Assembly (NCBI GenBank): GCA_947084935.1 | Contig: CAMTUH010000012.1 | Coordinates: 50,939 to 114,938 of the forward strand | DNA: 64,000 nt | Direction of reading: 5' to 3' | Source of the DNA: CAMTUH01 sp947084935 | GTDB taxonomy: Bacteria; Pseudomonadota; Gammaproteobacteria; Coxiellales; Coxiellaceae | Shown here: positions 1 to 8,820 of the stretch, one piece after another | How the letters are laid out: each line of letters opens with the position of its first letter | Position numbering within the stretch: the first letter of the stretch is position 1 | Translations under genes and position numbers: made by a program | Notes under the pieces: generated by a model | Database searches by the model: none | The model's input: only the letters and a program-made list of their open reading frames with translations | What the model was told of the DNA's origin: nothing

Positions 1-39
1 CCTGGGTGCAGACCCCGTTTCGCTGTTCGCTCGAGAAAC

Positions 40-108
40 GTAGGTTGGGCTGAATGAAATGAAGCCCAACAATTAATTCGTTGGGCTTCGAAGCTCAGCC
101 CAACCTAC
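40..108. repeat. Palindromic dispersed repeat (GTAGGTTGGGCT family)
   Basis: The two ends are inverted copies: GTAGGTTGGGCTGA at the left and TCAGCCCAACCTAC at the right, with an inner GAAGCCCAAC/GTTGGGCTTC pair, so the whole unit can fold into one hairpin. Fragments of the same unit recur near 8862-8880, 36622-36650 and 53988-54008. Just downstream (109-135) are scraps of a second family (CAAGGCTAC, CAGGCTAC). Confidence 0.8.
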
Positions 109-167
109 ATCAAGGCTACGTCCAGGCTACGATTAGAAGTGCGACGTCTTCGGGGATCATGATTTTC

Positions 168-254
168 TGGTACCGAGGGGGGGAATCGAACCCCCACAGT
201 GTCACCACCACCGGATTTTGAGTCCGGCGCGTCTACCGGTTCCGCCACCTCGGC
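168..254 (-). tRNA. tRNA-Leu (anticodon CAA)
   Basis: Read on the minus strand, the gene starts GCCGAGGTGGCGGAA and ends with an encoded CCA. The anticodon stem CCGGA/TCCGG encloses the loop CTCAAAA, giving anticodon CAA, which reads UUG. The T arm is GGGGGTTCGATTCCCCC. The long variable arm (GGTGGTGACACT region) is typical of class II leucine tRNAs. The length of 87 nt including CCA fits. Confidence 0.95.
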
Positions 255-330
255 CTATAAAGGGGAAGTCAGTATAACAAAAGGGGTTTCCGCGTCAATC
301 CATGCCACCGGTCTCAAATGCCGTGCCAAC

Positions 331-1125
331 TTACTGCATGTGCCAACCGTGGGAAATAATTAATGATTGCCCGCTGAGTGCGTTGTTCGGGTGTGACGCA
401 AAGAAGAGGGAAACGCGAGCGACGTCTTCAATGGTGGTAAACATTCCATCGATAGTATCGCCCAGCATAATTTTTTTCACCACTTCCTCTTCGCTGATGC
501 CAAGCGATTTGGCTTGTTCAGGGATCTGCTTTTCTACTAACGGTGTTTTCACAAACCCTGGAGCAATAAGGTTCGCGGTAATATTGTGTGCGGCACCTTC
601 TTTTGCAATGGCGCGCACCATGCCTAAAAGACCGTGCTTAGCGGTAACGTAAGCCGCTTTGTCTTTCGACGCTTCAAAGGAATGAACGGATCCCGTCACA
701 ATAATTCTTCCGGGCGTACCGGCGTTGATCATGTGTTTCATCGCCGCGCGTGCGGTTAAAAAACTTCCGCCGACGTGAATGTCCATAATCTTTTTCCACA
801 CGCGGTAATCGAAGTCTACAAACGGCTGGATGATTTGTATGCCGGCATTGGCGTTGACGATATCAATACGACCCATAACGGAAACGGTTTCATCGATGGC
901 TTTATTGACGGCATTTTCATCCGTAACGTCTACGGGCGCACTCAGCGTTTTCACGCCGTATGTTTGAGCAATCTCTTGAGCAACTGTTTTTGCCGCTTCT
1001 AAATTGAGGTCGGCGATCACCACGTTCGCGCCCGCTGCAGCGTAACATTCTGCAATGCCTTTGCCGATACCGCTGGCGGCTCCCGTAATAAAAGCCACTT
1101 TTCCATCAAGACGCATAGTAAACAT
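331..1125 (-). CDS. bdhA: 3-hydroxybutyrate dehydrogenase (SDR family)
   Basis: This is a short-chain dehydrogenase/reductase of 264 residues, a typical length. It has the NAD-binding GAASGIG motif (residues 15-21), the NANAG motif (91-95) and the catalytic set Ser146, Tyr159, Lys163 (YVTAK). The sequence around the active site (VTGSVHSFEASKDKAAYV) and the HGWHMQ C-terminus resemble D-3-hydroxybutyrate dehydrogenases, which interconvert 3-hydroxybutyrate and acetoacetate with NAD. It is the last gene of a leftward five-gene operon, 26 bp after acetoacetate decarboxylase, which supports a ketone-body substrate. An alternative start three codons in (Met4) is possible. The exact substrate is inferred from family and context. 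Confidence 0.85.
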   Translation of the reverse strand: MFTMRLDGKVAFITGAASGIGKGIAECYAAAGANVVIADLNLEAAKTVAQEIAQTYGVKTLSAPVDVTDENAVNKAIDETVSVMGRIDIVNANAGIQIIQPFVDFDYRVWKKIMDIHVGGSFLTARAAMKHMINAGTPGRIIVTGSVHSFEASKDKAAYVTAKHGLLGMVRAIAKEGAAHNITANLIAPGFVKTPLVEKQIPEQAKSLGISEEEVVKKIMLGDTIDGMFTTIEDVARVSLFFASHPNNALSGQSLIISHGWHMQ

Positions 1126-1151
1126 AATAATTACCTTTTTTTAATTTATTT

Positions 1152-1895
1152 TTATTTTAAGTAATCGAAAACGACTTCTCCAAAATCGAGAGTCAGATCA
1201 CAAATGAAATGTAACCCGGAAATCACGCGTTTAACCGGCAAGTCATTTAAGGGCGCTAAAGCGTGCGAGCGTAATTCTAACGTACAAGGCCCTGTCCACG
1301 CGCCTTTAACGTGGACTGCAGTTTGGTAATAGCGAACCAATTCGCAGATGCGCGTTGATCCGTCGACATGCGGAATCACTTTTAATAAATAATTCGGTAA
1401 AGCCAGGGCAGACGAAACTTTCTTCGTATCCGCAAATTCATATTTGTAACCCATCGTGGCGGTTGCGACGCGTTGTCGTCCGTACTCTAATACGCCAGAC
1501 AACGTATCTTGGTTTCCTCCGAGGCTTAACGAAGGAGATCCGTATTTTTTTGGGAACCCCCAAATTTCCCTGCCGCCCACAATGGGTGAAACGTCATTCA
1601 AATACATCGCGTGGACGTAGTTTCCGGCTTTCCCTTCGTAGCGAACCGGAATAACTTGGCCCGACTCAGTATAACAGCCGAATCCTTGTGAATCCGGCAT
1701 AGAAATGACTTCAAAATTTACGTACGGTTCAACGACTTCGAGGGGTTCGGGAACTACCGCTTTGAGTGCTTCGAGGTCGGTCTCGTATCGAATAATCAAA
1801 AATTCTCGATTAATAAAACGAAAAGGTCCTCGCGGATAGGAAGGACAATAGACTGGCATTGCGTAGGCAGATTTTCTAATTTCTTCAATTTTCAT
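1152..1895 (-). CDS. adc: Acetoacetate decarboxylase family protein
   Basis: The 247 residues match the length of acetoacetate decarboxylases, soluble enzymes that convert acetoacetate to acetone and CO2 through a Schiff-base lysine. The diagnostic segment GGREIWGFPKKYG is present, with the lysine pair at about residues 116-117, where the clostridial enzyme has Lys115/Lys116. The gene lies 11 bp downstream of the crotonase gene and 26 bp upstream of the dehydrogenase, so it is almost certainly co-transcribed. Some family members act on other beta-keto acids, so acetone production is inferred rather than shown. Confidence 0.85.
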   Translation of the reverse strand: MKIEEIRKSAYAMPVYCPSYPRGPFRFINREFLIIRYETDLEALKAVVPEPLEVVEPYVNFEVISMPDSQGFGCYTESGQVIPVRYEGKAGNYVHAMYLNDVSPIVGGREIWGFPKKYGSPSLSLGGNQDTLSGVLEYGRQRVATATMGYKYEFADTKKVSSALALPNYLLKVIPHVDGSTRICELVRYYQTAVHVKGAWTGPCTLELRSHALAPLNDLPVKRVISGLHFICDLTLDFGEVVFDYLK

Positions 1896-1906
1896 TGCTG
1901 CTCCCT

Positions 1907-2854
1907 CTAATTATGTAAATGCTGGCCCGTTTTCAAAGTATATTGAATGCGTTCTTGTGTCTTTGGGTTCGTCGCTAACGCGATAAAGGCGGCTAATTCC
2001 AAATCGAGCATGTCGCGTTCGGAAACGAAGTCGGAATGGTCTCCGCCGACAAACACCTGCGCGATTTCACGAGCAATCACCTCATCATATTGAGTTATGT
2101 TATCAGTGCTTTTTTTGTATGCCTGCATTAAATCAGGAAGTCCTGACTTTCCAAGGACGCGAATCTTTGGCGGCGGTGGTACAGAATAATTTATTTTGAG
2201 TAATTCGCGTTTTGCTTGTGTTAATACCGTTTCAGAATCAGTAACGACAGTATCAGTATCGCGCAGGTAATGAAGCATTTTCGCGTGCGCGGCATCACGA
2301 GACATTTCGCCTCGAGCTACTTGCAAGAAGAATTTTTTCAGGGAAGTTTCGTAATCACCGGACTGCGTTGCGCGCAAAACCATTTCCTTGGAGCCACCAC
2401 CTGAGGGCAGTAAGCCGATGCCTGCTTCTACTAAACCAATCCGACTGGTTTGTGCCGCGACAATTTTGGTGCAGTGCATGGCTAACTCGCATCCTCCTCC
2501 CAAGGCATAGCCACGGATCGCTGAAATAACGGGTATTTTGCTGTAACGCAGTGCTAATGCAGTGTCTTGAAACAGAGATAAATAACGGTTCATTCCGTCC
2601 GTGTCATTATTTTTTGCTAGGGTTTGAACGAAGGACAAATCAGCCCCCACACAAAAAAACTTTTCAGTAGGCTGCCACAAGATGAGGCCTTTTAATTGTT
2701 TTTCTGCGATAGTGATTGCTTCTTGGATACCCGCTAACACGTGTGGATTGGCACAGTTCGCTTTGCTGAGAAAACTTAAAATACCGATTTCATCTCCAGT
2801 GTGGTACAGATGAATGACATTTTCTTTTTTCAATAAATCAACGGATGCTTGCAT
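1907..2854 (-). CDS. Stand-alone crotonase domain resembling the C-terminal half of FadN-type 3-hydroxyacyl-CoA dehydrogenase
   Basis: The protein has a crotonase fold: the GAD segment (FCVGADLSF, about 67-75), the oxyanion-hole region GYALGGGCELAMHC (about 114-127) and the VEAGIGLLPSGGG active-site loop. The last 50 residues (DLELAAFIALATNPKTQER followed by IQYTLKTGQHL) look like the end of FadN-type bifunctional proteins, in which an NAD-binding hydroxyacyl-CoA dehydrogenase domain precedes the crotonase domain. Here the reading frame starts directly at the crotonase domain and no Rossmann domain is encoded upstream, where a separate enoyl-CoA hydratase lies. It may act as a hydratase alone or partner with a dehydrogenase encoded elsewhere. 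The assignment to the FadN C-terminus is from memory of the family. Confidence 0.75.
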   Translation of the reverse strand: MQASVDLLKKENVIHLYHTGDEIGILSFLSKANCANPHVLAGIQEAITIAEKQLKGLILWQPTEKFFCVGADLSFVQTLAKNNDTDGMNRYLSLFQDTALALRYSKIPVISAIRGYALGGGCELAMHCTKIVAAQTSRIGLVEAGIGLLPSGGGSKEMVLRATQSGDYETSLKKFFLQVARGEMSRDAAHAKMLHYLRDTDTVVTDSETVLTQAKRELLKINYSVPPPPKIRVLGKSGLPDLMQAYKKSTDNITQYDEVIAREIAQVFVGGDHSDFVSERDMLDLELAAFIALATNPKTQERIQYTLKTGQHLHN

Positions 2855-2866
2855 TAAAACCTCGTG

Positions 2867-3667
2867 TTACTCTTTTTTATGCGTGCGGAGTTTCTCCAGT
2901 AACTCAGCGAGTTTTTCGCGGTGTTCCGGTGTGTGGTGTAAGCCGCCCTGAATGGATGCACACTGATCGAGGGCTGCTTCAAAACTGGATTGACCGCCTT
3001 CGATAATCAAACGCCGGGTAGCGCGCACGGCTCCGTTGGGGTGGCGAGCAATACGTTTGGCGAGTGCCACCGTTTCGTCCATCAATTGTTCGTGGGGCAC
3101 TACTTTATAAACTAATCCCATTTCCTTGGCTTCTTCTGCGGTAAACCAGTCTGCGGTATACGCCATTAAAAAGGCATTGGTTTTGCCGATGACGCGGGGT
3201 AATAACCACGATCCCCCGTCACCTGAAATCAATCCTATTGAAACGAAAGTCTCTTGAAAACGTGCTTTCTCAGAAGCAATGGCGATATCACAAACAGCCA
3301 CAAGGTCATTACCGGCTCCTGCAGCCGCTCCATTAACAGCAGCAAGAATCGGTATGTCGGATCGATAAATCGATAATTGTACGTCGTGAATAATCTCGCG
3401 GTATTTATTGCGAATATCATTCGGAGAACCGGCAAACATATCCGTTCGAGATTCCATGGCTTTAACATCGCCGCCCGCCGAAAATGCTTTGCCCTTTCCC
3501 GTCAGAATAATCACCTTGACGGTTAAATCCTTGTTGAGTTGTCGAATGGTTTCGGCCAGTGCACCGCAGAGCTCAGGCACTGAAGCATTAGCAATTTCAG
3601 GACGATTTAGGGTGACGGTGCAAATACCGTCGTCTCTTTTATCTATTAATACGGCATCATTATTCAT
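2867..3667 (-). CDS. Enoyl-CoA hydratase/isomerase family protein
   Basis: At 266 residues this is a standard single-domain crotonase. Key segments are FSAGGDVKAM (about 62-71, CoA binding and oxyanion hole) and NGAAAGAGNDLVAVCD (about 112-127). The acidic position expected in the FVSIGLISGDGGSWLLPR loop carries Gly-Asp rather than the usual Glu, so the reaction could be hydration, isomerisation or hydrolysis. The start overlaps the end of the CoA-transferase gene by 8 bp and the next gene follows after 12 bp, which indicates tight co-expression. The substrate is not evident. Confidence 0.85.
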   Translation of the reverse strand: MNNDAVLIDKRDDGICTVTLNRPEIANASVPELCGALAETIRQLNKDLTVKVIILTGKGKAFSAGGDVKAMESRTDMFAGSPNDIRNKYREIIHDVQLSIYRSDIPILAAVNGAAAGAGNDLVAVCDIAIASEKARFQETFVSIGLISGDGGSWLLPRVIGKTNAFLMAYTADWFTAEEAKEMGLVYKVVPHEQLMDETVALAKRIARHPNGAVRATRRLIIEGGQSSFEAALDQCASIQGGLHHTPEHREKLAELLEKLRTHKKE

Positions 3668-4838
3668 GGGTTTGTTCCTCTGACCACTGCCCCGTTTTTA
3701 TAAAATTTAAAATTTCTTCTCGGTTTTCATCCAGAGCGGGTGCAGGATCTGATTCGACTTCATCGTCCAAACACGATAATTTGATGGGATTCCCAGGAAA
3801 TTTAACACCCGGCAAATAATTTTTATTAAAATGGCGTACCATGTTGCGGTGAATCAGTTGCGGGAATTTTAGTGTTTCGTTGATGTGGTAAATTCTGCCT
3901 GCAGGCACGCCCACTTGGATACACTCATCCACCCATTCTTTGGCGGTTTTTGTTTTCAATATTTCTTTCATAATCTCGGTGAGTGCTTCCCGATTTTTTG
4001 TGCGCGCAGGAATAGTACTGAATCTCGCGTCATCGGCTAACTCCGGTTTTTTCAGCACCGTACACAACTTTTTAAAAAGATTGTCGTTTGCAACGGCGAT
4101 ATTGACGGGGCGGTCTTTTGTTGGAAATGTGTCAAAAGGAACCGCCGTCGGATGACGATTGCCAATTTGGGTGGGAATAGTATCGGTGGTGGTATAACGA
4201 TCCACGGCGCTGTACAGTAACGACAACATACAATCGAGCATCGCTACATCAACTAAGCTGCCTTCGCCCGTCGTGGCGAGATGATACAGCGCGGTATTAA
4301 TTCCAAAAGCTCCAAAGATTCCTGCCAAGACATCCGAGATTTCTGTTCCTACTTTTGTGGGGTGGGTCTCCGAATGGCCCGTTAAGGTCATAATGCCCGA
4401 TAAACCTTGAGCTACTAAATCATAACACGCGTGGGTTGCGATAGGGCCGCTGAGTCCATAGCCCGATATCGCGGCATAAATTAATTTGGGGTATTTTTTA
4501 TGAAGCGTTTCCCATCCATATCCCATGCGATCCATGACGCCGGGGCGAAAATTCTCTACTAAAATGTCGGTTTTTTCCAATAGGCGTTCAAAAATTTTTT
4601 TATCTTCAGGATTTTTTAAATCTAAGGCGATGCTTTTTTTCCCAGAATTGAAGATGGCATTGTAGGTAGAAATTTCATTTTTGAAAGGCCCTAAGCCACG
4701 CGTGTCATCCCCGCTTCCCGGACGCTCAATCTTAATGATGGTAGCACCGAGGTTTTTTAGCATCATTGTGCAATAAGGTCCCGATACGGCTCTCGTCATA
4801 TCGAGGACGGTGATATTCGAAAGAGGTCCTTTTGTCAT
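3660..4838 (-). CDS. CaiB/BaiF (class III) CoA-transferase
   Basis: The 392 residues have the interlocked-ring class III CoA-transferase signature: an N-terminal LDMTRAVSGPYC segment, VENFRPGVMDRMG, and Asp169 in GTEISDVLAG, the position of the catalytic aspartate in formyl-CoA transferase and CaiB. Such enzymes move CoA between carboxylic acids. It is the first gene of the leftward operon with two crotonases, acetoacetate decarboxylase and hydroxybutyrate dehydrogenase, so a short-chain acid such as a keto or hydroxy acid is a reasonable guess. The 96-bp gap to the divergent acetyltransferase should hold its promoter. Confidence 0.88.
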   Translation of the reverse strand: MTKGPLSNITVLDMTRAVSGPYCTMMLKNLGATIIKIERPGSGDDTRGLGPFKNEISTYNAIFNSGKKSIALDLKNPEDKKIFERLLEKTDILVENFRPGVMDRMGYGWETLHKKYPKLIYAAISGYGLSGPIATHACYDLVAQGLSGIMTLTGHSETHPTKVGTEISDVLAGIFGAFGINTALYHLATTGEGSLVDVAMLDCMLSLLYSAVDRYTTTDTIPTQIGNRHPTAVPFDTFPTKDRPVNIAVANDNLFKKLCTVLKKPELADDARFSTIPARTKNREALTEIMKEILKTKTAKEWVDECIQVGVPAGRIYHINETLKFPQLIHRNMVRHFNKNYLPGVKFPGNPIKLSCLDDEVESDPAPALDENREEILNFIKTGQWSEEQTHE

Positions 4839-4934
4839 ACGAATCCCCCAGTGAATGTTCTATAATAGACTAAACTTCGAGCCCATTCCACTTGCGTGGG
4901 TTCTGTCAGGATAGGTTTTCCCTAGGCTCAAGAT

Positions 4935-5381
4935 ATGAAAATAGTGCTCAGAACAGCTGATTTTAATGATTGCGACATGCTTTTTAGTAATCGAAATGAT
5001 GAATTGACTCGAAAGAATTCACTCGATACTGCACCCATCGATTTTAAATCCCACCAAGAGTGGTTAGTGCGCTGTTTGCATGATCCTCAGCGTGCACTGT
5101 TTATTTTTGAAGTCGAGAATGAGGCCGTTGGTACTTCGCGCTTGGATCGCTTTCCGGAATATACTCAAATGTCGTGGTCGGTATTTCCAGCGTATCGAAA
5201 GCGTGGCTATGGCGTGTTATTGGTTCGTGAGACTTTGAAGCACGCCAAGGGCTTAGTTCGTGCTGAGGTAAAAAGCGAAAATACCGCATCGAAAAAAATT
5301 GCCGAGAAAGCGGGATTTGTATTGCAAGAAGAAAAAAATGGCCTGTGTCAATACGAAATTTTAACTCCGAATCAAGCTTAA
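4935..5381 (+). CDS. GNAT family N-acetyltransferase
   Basis: The 148-residue protein has the GNAT core: a middle strand (MSWSVFPAYRKRGYG) leading to the acetyl-CoA loop RKRGYGVLLV, and a C-terminal NTASKKIAEKAGF helix typical of RimJ/RimL-like acetyltransferases. The acceptor is unknown. It starts 96 bp from the divergent CoA-transferase gene. A TATAAT sequence in that gap (about 4862-4867) could be its -10 box, though no good -35 is seen. Its last 21 bp overlap the convergent folE gene. Confidence 0.8.
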   Translation: MKIVLRTADFNDCDMLFSNRNDELTRKNSLDTAPIDFKSHQEWLVRCLHDPQRALFIFEVENEAVGTSRLDRFPEYTQMSWSVFPAYRKRGYGVLLVRETLKHAKGLVRAEVKSENTASKKIAEKAGFVLQEEKNGLCQYEILTPNQA

Positions 5382-5915
5382 AAATTCTTGTCTGGTTCGA
5401 TCATCATTCCGAAACGTTCCGAGCATCATTGACGTAGTCATGTCGGAATTTTGTTTTTCAACGCCGCGCATCATCATACATAAGTGTTTCGACTGAATAA
5501 TAACGCCCACTCCTTTCGCGCCGGTGGCGCGTAAAATGGTTTCAGCGATTTGTTTGGTGAGATTTTCTTGCACTTGCAAACGCTTGGCATATACGTCAAC
5601 AATACGCGCAATTTTGGAAAGTCCAATGATTTTTCCGTCCGGCAAATAAGCCACGTGGCATTTTCCAATAAAGGGTAATAGGTGGTGCTCGCACAAAGAA
5701 TACAGTTCGATATTTTTTACGATGACCATTTCGTCCATCTCGGAATCGAAAATCGCGCCGCCAACGATTTCTTCGACTTTTTCATGGTATCCGCGGGTTA
5801 AATACTCGAGCGCTTTTCTAAAACGCTTTGGGGTATTTCTCAATCCTTCGCGCGTGGGATCTTCGCCTAAATGGATTAGTATATCTTCGATATTTTTTTC
5901 AATGGAATGGGTCAT
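5361..5915 (-). CDS. folE: GTP cyclohydrolase I
   Basis: At 184 residues this is a full-length type I GTP cyclohydrolase, which makes 7,8-dihydroneopterin triphosphate for folate. The zinc ligands are visible in SLCEHHLLPF (Cys and His) and QSKHLCMMMRGV (second Cys). The EDPTREGLRNTPKR and PSVC-equivalent substrate regions are conserved. It lies 13 bp downstream of a HIT-family gene on the same strand and is probably co-transcribed with it. Its end overlaps the convergent acetyltransferase gene by 21 bp. Confidence 0.95.
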   Translation of the reverse strand: MTHSIEKNIEDILIHLGEDPTREGLRNTPKRFRKALEYLTRGYHEKVEEIVGGAIFDSEMDEMVIVKNIELYSLCEHHLLPFIGKCHVAYLPDGKIIGLSKIARIVDVYAKRLQVQENLTKQIAETILRATGAKGVGVIIQSKHLCMMMRGVEKQNSDMTTSMMLGTFRNDDRTRQEFLSLIRS

Positions 5916-5928
5916 GTTTTTTTACCTC

Positions 5929-6267
5929 TTAGCCCGGTGGCCAGTGCATTGGACGTCCGCCCAATAAATGTAAATGAAGGTGATACACGGCTTGACCTCC
6001 GCCACGGTTGCAATTCAGCAGCAGCCGATAACCACTTTCATCAATATTTTTTTCTTTTGCGATATTTTTGGCGACTTGTATCATATGCCCGACCAGTGCG
6101 TTATCCGATTCGGTAAGTTCGTTTACCGTGGCGATGTGGTGTCGCGGAATAATTAGTACGTGAATCGGCGCTTGTGGTGCATTGTCATTGAAGGCAACGA
6201 CTTGCGGGTCTTGATAAATTTGCGTTCCTACTTCGCCGTTGGCAATTTTACAAAAGATACAGTCCAT
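5929..6267 (-). CDS. Histidine triad (HIT) family hydrolase, HinT-like
   Basis: The 112 residues carry the N-terminal CIFCKIANGEV motif with its zinc-type cysteines and the catalytic triad YHLHLHLLGG near residues 97-106. HinT-type enzymes hydrolyse purine nucleoside phosphoramidates such as AMP-lysine. The gene sits directly upstream of folE (13 bp) and 12 bp downstream of the efflux permease gene, so the four genes from the emrA-like gene to folE could be read as one leftward unit. Confidence 0.92.
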   Translation of the reverse strand: MDCIFCKIANGEVGTQIYQDPQVVAFNDNAPQAPIHVLIIPRHHIATVNELTESDNALVGHMIQVAKNIAKEKNIDESGYRLLLNCNRGGGQAVYHLHLHLLGGRPMHWPPG

Positions 6268-6279
6268 CCGGTCTCCTGA

Positions 6280-7818
6280 TTAATGCGGCGTCGATCCGGC
6301 GTCGCTGCGCAGTTCTACGGTTTTCAGCATGAATATTAATGGTATCAGAGCCAGGAAAACAAGGGAAATGACTTTAAACCCGTCGAGGAAGCTGAGAAAA
6401 CTGGCCTGTTGTTGGATCTCCGTGGCGAGGCGAAAAACGCCCACTGAATTGAGAAAAGGCAAGTGTTGGTGCGCAAACCAGAGATGCAGATCGTCGTTGA
6501 ATACCGTTGCATGTCCCGATAAGGTGTGCCAATTCATTTGGCTGGTTCTGCTGATTAAGGTACTTAACAGGGAGACTCCCACGGAAGTGCCTATCATGCG
6601 GGCGTAACTGAAGAGCCCCGAGCCTTCCGTAATATCGGCTTGCGCGACGGTCGCGAGTGAATAAGTGGCGAGTGGCACCATAAAAATACCCATGCCAAAG
6701 CCGAGGAAACTGTTATCCAGTAAAAATTCATGCATGTTCGTCGCTAAAGTGATGTGGGAAAAACGAAAGGCGCCGTAAGCACCAAAAAGCACACCGCTCA
6801 GTAAAATCATTTTAATGGGAACGCGTTTCATTAATCCGGAGACAAACATCATAGCAACACCACTGGCGATGCCCAACGGTGCCATTGTCCATCCTGCGGT
6901 CATTGCGGGATAATTATATAATCGCTCCAGCAGAATAGGCTCTAGCGTGATGAGTCCAAAAATAATTCCGCAATATAAAAATAAAATCAAACAGCAAATA
7001 CTGAAATTCCGATCGCGATAAATAGCTAATTTGATCACAGGATGTCGGTGCAATAAGCTTCGAAGAATAAAAAAAGTAAGACACAAAATACTGACGATCA
7101 TCAAAATAAGAATTAAATTCGAACTCAACCAATCGTTTTCGTTTCCTTTATCTAAAAATAGTTGTAATGCGCCCACGCCGATTACCATGAATAAAAGGCC
7201 CAACCAATCGATCGATTGATAGTGCCGTTTCGCGGCGGGAATTACCCATAGCGTTAATGCTAAGCCCAAGAGGCACACCGGCAAATTAATGTAGAAAATC
7301 CACCGCCAACTGCCGTGTTCGGTGATGAAGCCGCCCAACGTCGGTCCAAACACGGGTGCGGCCATAATGCCGATGCCCCAAATCGCCATGGCCTTGCCTT
7401 GTTCTTCCAAAGGAAAGGTCTCTCGCAAAATGGCTTGCGACAAAGGAATGAGGGAGGCGCCAAAAAAACCCTGTAAAATTCGAAACAAAATCATGTCGGG
7501 CAGTGATTGCGCGAGGCCACAAATCAGTGAGCTGAACATAAATCCCGTGATACACAGTAACAGAAGATTTTTCTGTCCCAGTCGATTACTCAGGAATCCG
7601 GTGAGCGGCAGTATGATGGCAGAAGCGACAACGTAGGAGGTAATGATCCACGTGATTTGATTTTGGTTTGCACCCAGCGACGGCATCATGGCGGGAAGTG
7701 CCACGTTGACGATCGTTGAGTCGAGTACTTCCAGCACCGCAACCATCATGATGGTCGTAATAACCAGCCAGCGTCGTGAATAAAGCGTGTCTTGAAGGGT
7801 TAATACGTTAGTGGTCAT
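6280..7818 (-). CDS. DHA2 family multidrug efflux MFS transporter, EmrB-like
   Basis: This inner-membrane drug:proton antiporter of about 512 residues has the hydrophobic pattern of a 14-helix DHA2 permease. The first helix holds LDSTIVNVALPAM, the classic D1 motif of EmrB/QacA proteins, followed by NQITWIITSYVVASA and the motif-A loop NRLGQKN. The start at 7818 (MTTNVLTLQD) is preferred to one 12 codons upstream because it fits the family. It overlaps the emrA-like gene by 11 bp. Together the two would pump substrates across both membranes with an outer-membrane channel encoded elsewhere. The substrate is unknown. Confidence 0.9.
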   Translation of the reverse strand: MTTNVLTLQDTLYSRRWLVITTIMMVAVLEVLDSTIVNVALPAMMPSLGANQNQITWIITSYVVASAIILPLTGFLSNRLGQKNLLLLCITGFMFSSLICGLAQSLPDMILFRILQGFFGASLIPLSQAILRETFPLEEQGKAMAIWGIGIMAAPVFGPTLGGFITEHGSWRWIFYINLPVCLLGLALTLWVIPAAKRHYQSIDWLGLLFMVIGVGALQLFLDKGNENDWLSSNLILILMIVSILCLTFFILRSLLHRHPVIKLAIYRDRNFSICCLILFLYCGIIFGLITLEPILLERLYNYPAMTAGWTMAPLGIASGVAMMFVSGLMKRVPIKMILLSGVLFGAYGAFRFSHITLATNMHEFLLDNSFLGFGMGIFMVPLATYSLATVAQADITEGSGLFSYARMIGTSVGVSLLSTLISRTSQMNWHTLSGHATVFNDDLHLWFAHQHLPFLNSVGVFRLATEIQQQASFLSFLDGFKVISLVFLALIPLIFMLKTVELRSDAGSTPH

Positions 7819-8806
7819 GAGACAGAGTGTCAATAGTGACGGTGCAGCTGGCACCCAGACGCAGTGGATAATTTGGGTTGAAATGAGTAATGGCTACTTT
7901 TACCGGAAATCGCTGAGTTACTTTGACCCAGTTTCCGCTCGCGTTTTCCGGGGGCAACAGTGAAAAACTAGTTCCACTGCCTTCGCTGATGCTTGAAACC
8001 GTGCCGGTGAAGGATTGTCCGGGGTACATGTCGATTTTGATGACGGCGGATTGTCCGGGTTTAATGTGCGTGAGTTGGGTTTCTTTAAAATTCGCTTCGG
8101 CCCATCCGTATTGGTCTTCAATGAGTGCAAAAACGGGTTGATAAGCTGAGATTACATCGCCTTGACGTAAACCGAAATTCGCCACGTAGCCCGAGGTGGG
8201 TGCCGTGAGGTGCGTATAGTGTAAATTAAGTTTGGCTTGTAAAAGCGCCGTTTGCGCGGTCCGCCATTGTGCGTTGTTTGGGCCTATTTCGCCGCGTTTT
8301 TGGATGGTTTCTTGAAGTTCGCTTTTTGCGGCGGTTAATGCGGCTTCGGCTACGTGCAAGTTTTTAACCGCCACATCGCCTTGAGCGCGCGAAAAATATT
8401 TTTGTTGGACCATGATGAGTGCGCGTTTTGTTTCCGCTTGCGTGTCTTTCAACTCCGCTTCACGCTGAACGACAACAGCGCGTGCCGATTCGACCGCCAT
8501 ACCAGCGGCCTCGATTTGCTGCCGTGTCGTGTCGAGATTGGCTTCCGCTTTGTCGACGGTGAGCTGAAACGGAACGGGGTCGAGGTCAAACAATTTTTGT
8601 CCTTGAGTGACGTGTTCCTGGTCGTGTACGTAAATGGCGACTACCTTGCCGCTGACCCGAGGGGCAATGTTGATCACGTGGGCTTGGATGGAAGCGTCAT
8701 CGGTGCTGGGGTAGCGTTTCTCGTGCTGCCAATAAAAATACCCGCCAATCAGAAGCGCGGCTACGACGAAAACGGGGAGGGCAACTTTTAAAATTCTCGA
8801 TGTCAT
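7808..8806 (-). CDS. HlyD/EmrA-type membrane fusion protein
   Basis: The 332 residues form a periplasmic adaptor: one N-terminal membrane helix (about 8-26, VALPVFVVAALLIGGYFYW), a biotinyl-lipoyl-like half (PSTDDASIQAHVINIAPRVSG), an alpha-helical coiled-coil hairpin (about 85-190) and a second lipoyl half (YTHLTAPTSGYV). The order matches EmrA. It is the promoter-proximal gene of the pair with the MFS permease. An imperfect inverted repeat 15 bp upstream of the start could be an operator. Confidence 0.9.
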   Translation of the reverse strand: MTSRILKVALPVFVVAALLIGGYFYWQHEKRYPSTDDASIQAHVINIAPRVSGKVVAIYVHDQEHVTQGQKLFDLDPVPFQLTVDKAEANLDTTRQQIEAAGMAVESARAVVVQREAELKDTQAETKRALIMVQQKYFSRAQGDVAVKNLHVAEAALTAAKSELQETIQKRGEIGPNNAQWRTAQTALLQAKLNLHYTHLTAPTSGYVANFGLRQGDVISAYQPVFALIEDQYGWAEANFKETQLTHIKPGQSAVIKIDMYPGQSFTGTVSSISEGSGTSFSLLPPENASGNWVKVTQRFPVKVAITHFNPNYPLRLGASCTVTIDTLSHDH

Positions 8807-8820
8807 GGACCCGGAGGAGT

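Noticed and set aside
7031..7636. Rightward frames opposite the EmrB-like gene
   Set aside because: They are antisense to a clear membrane transporter, without start signals or recognisable motifs.
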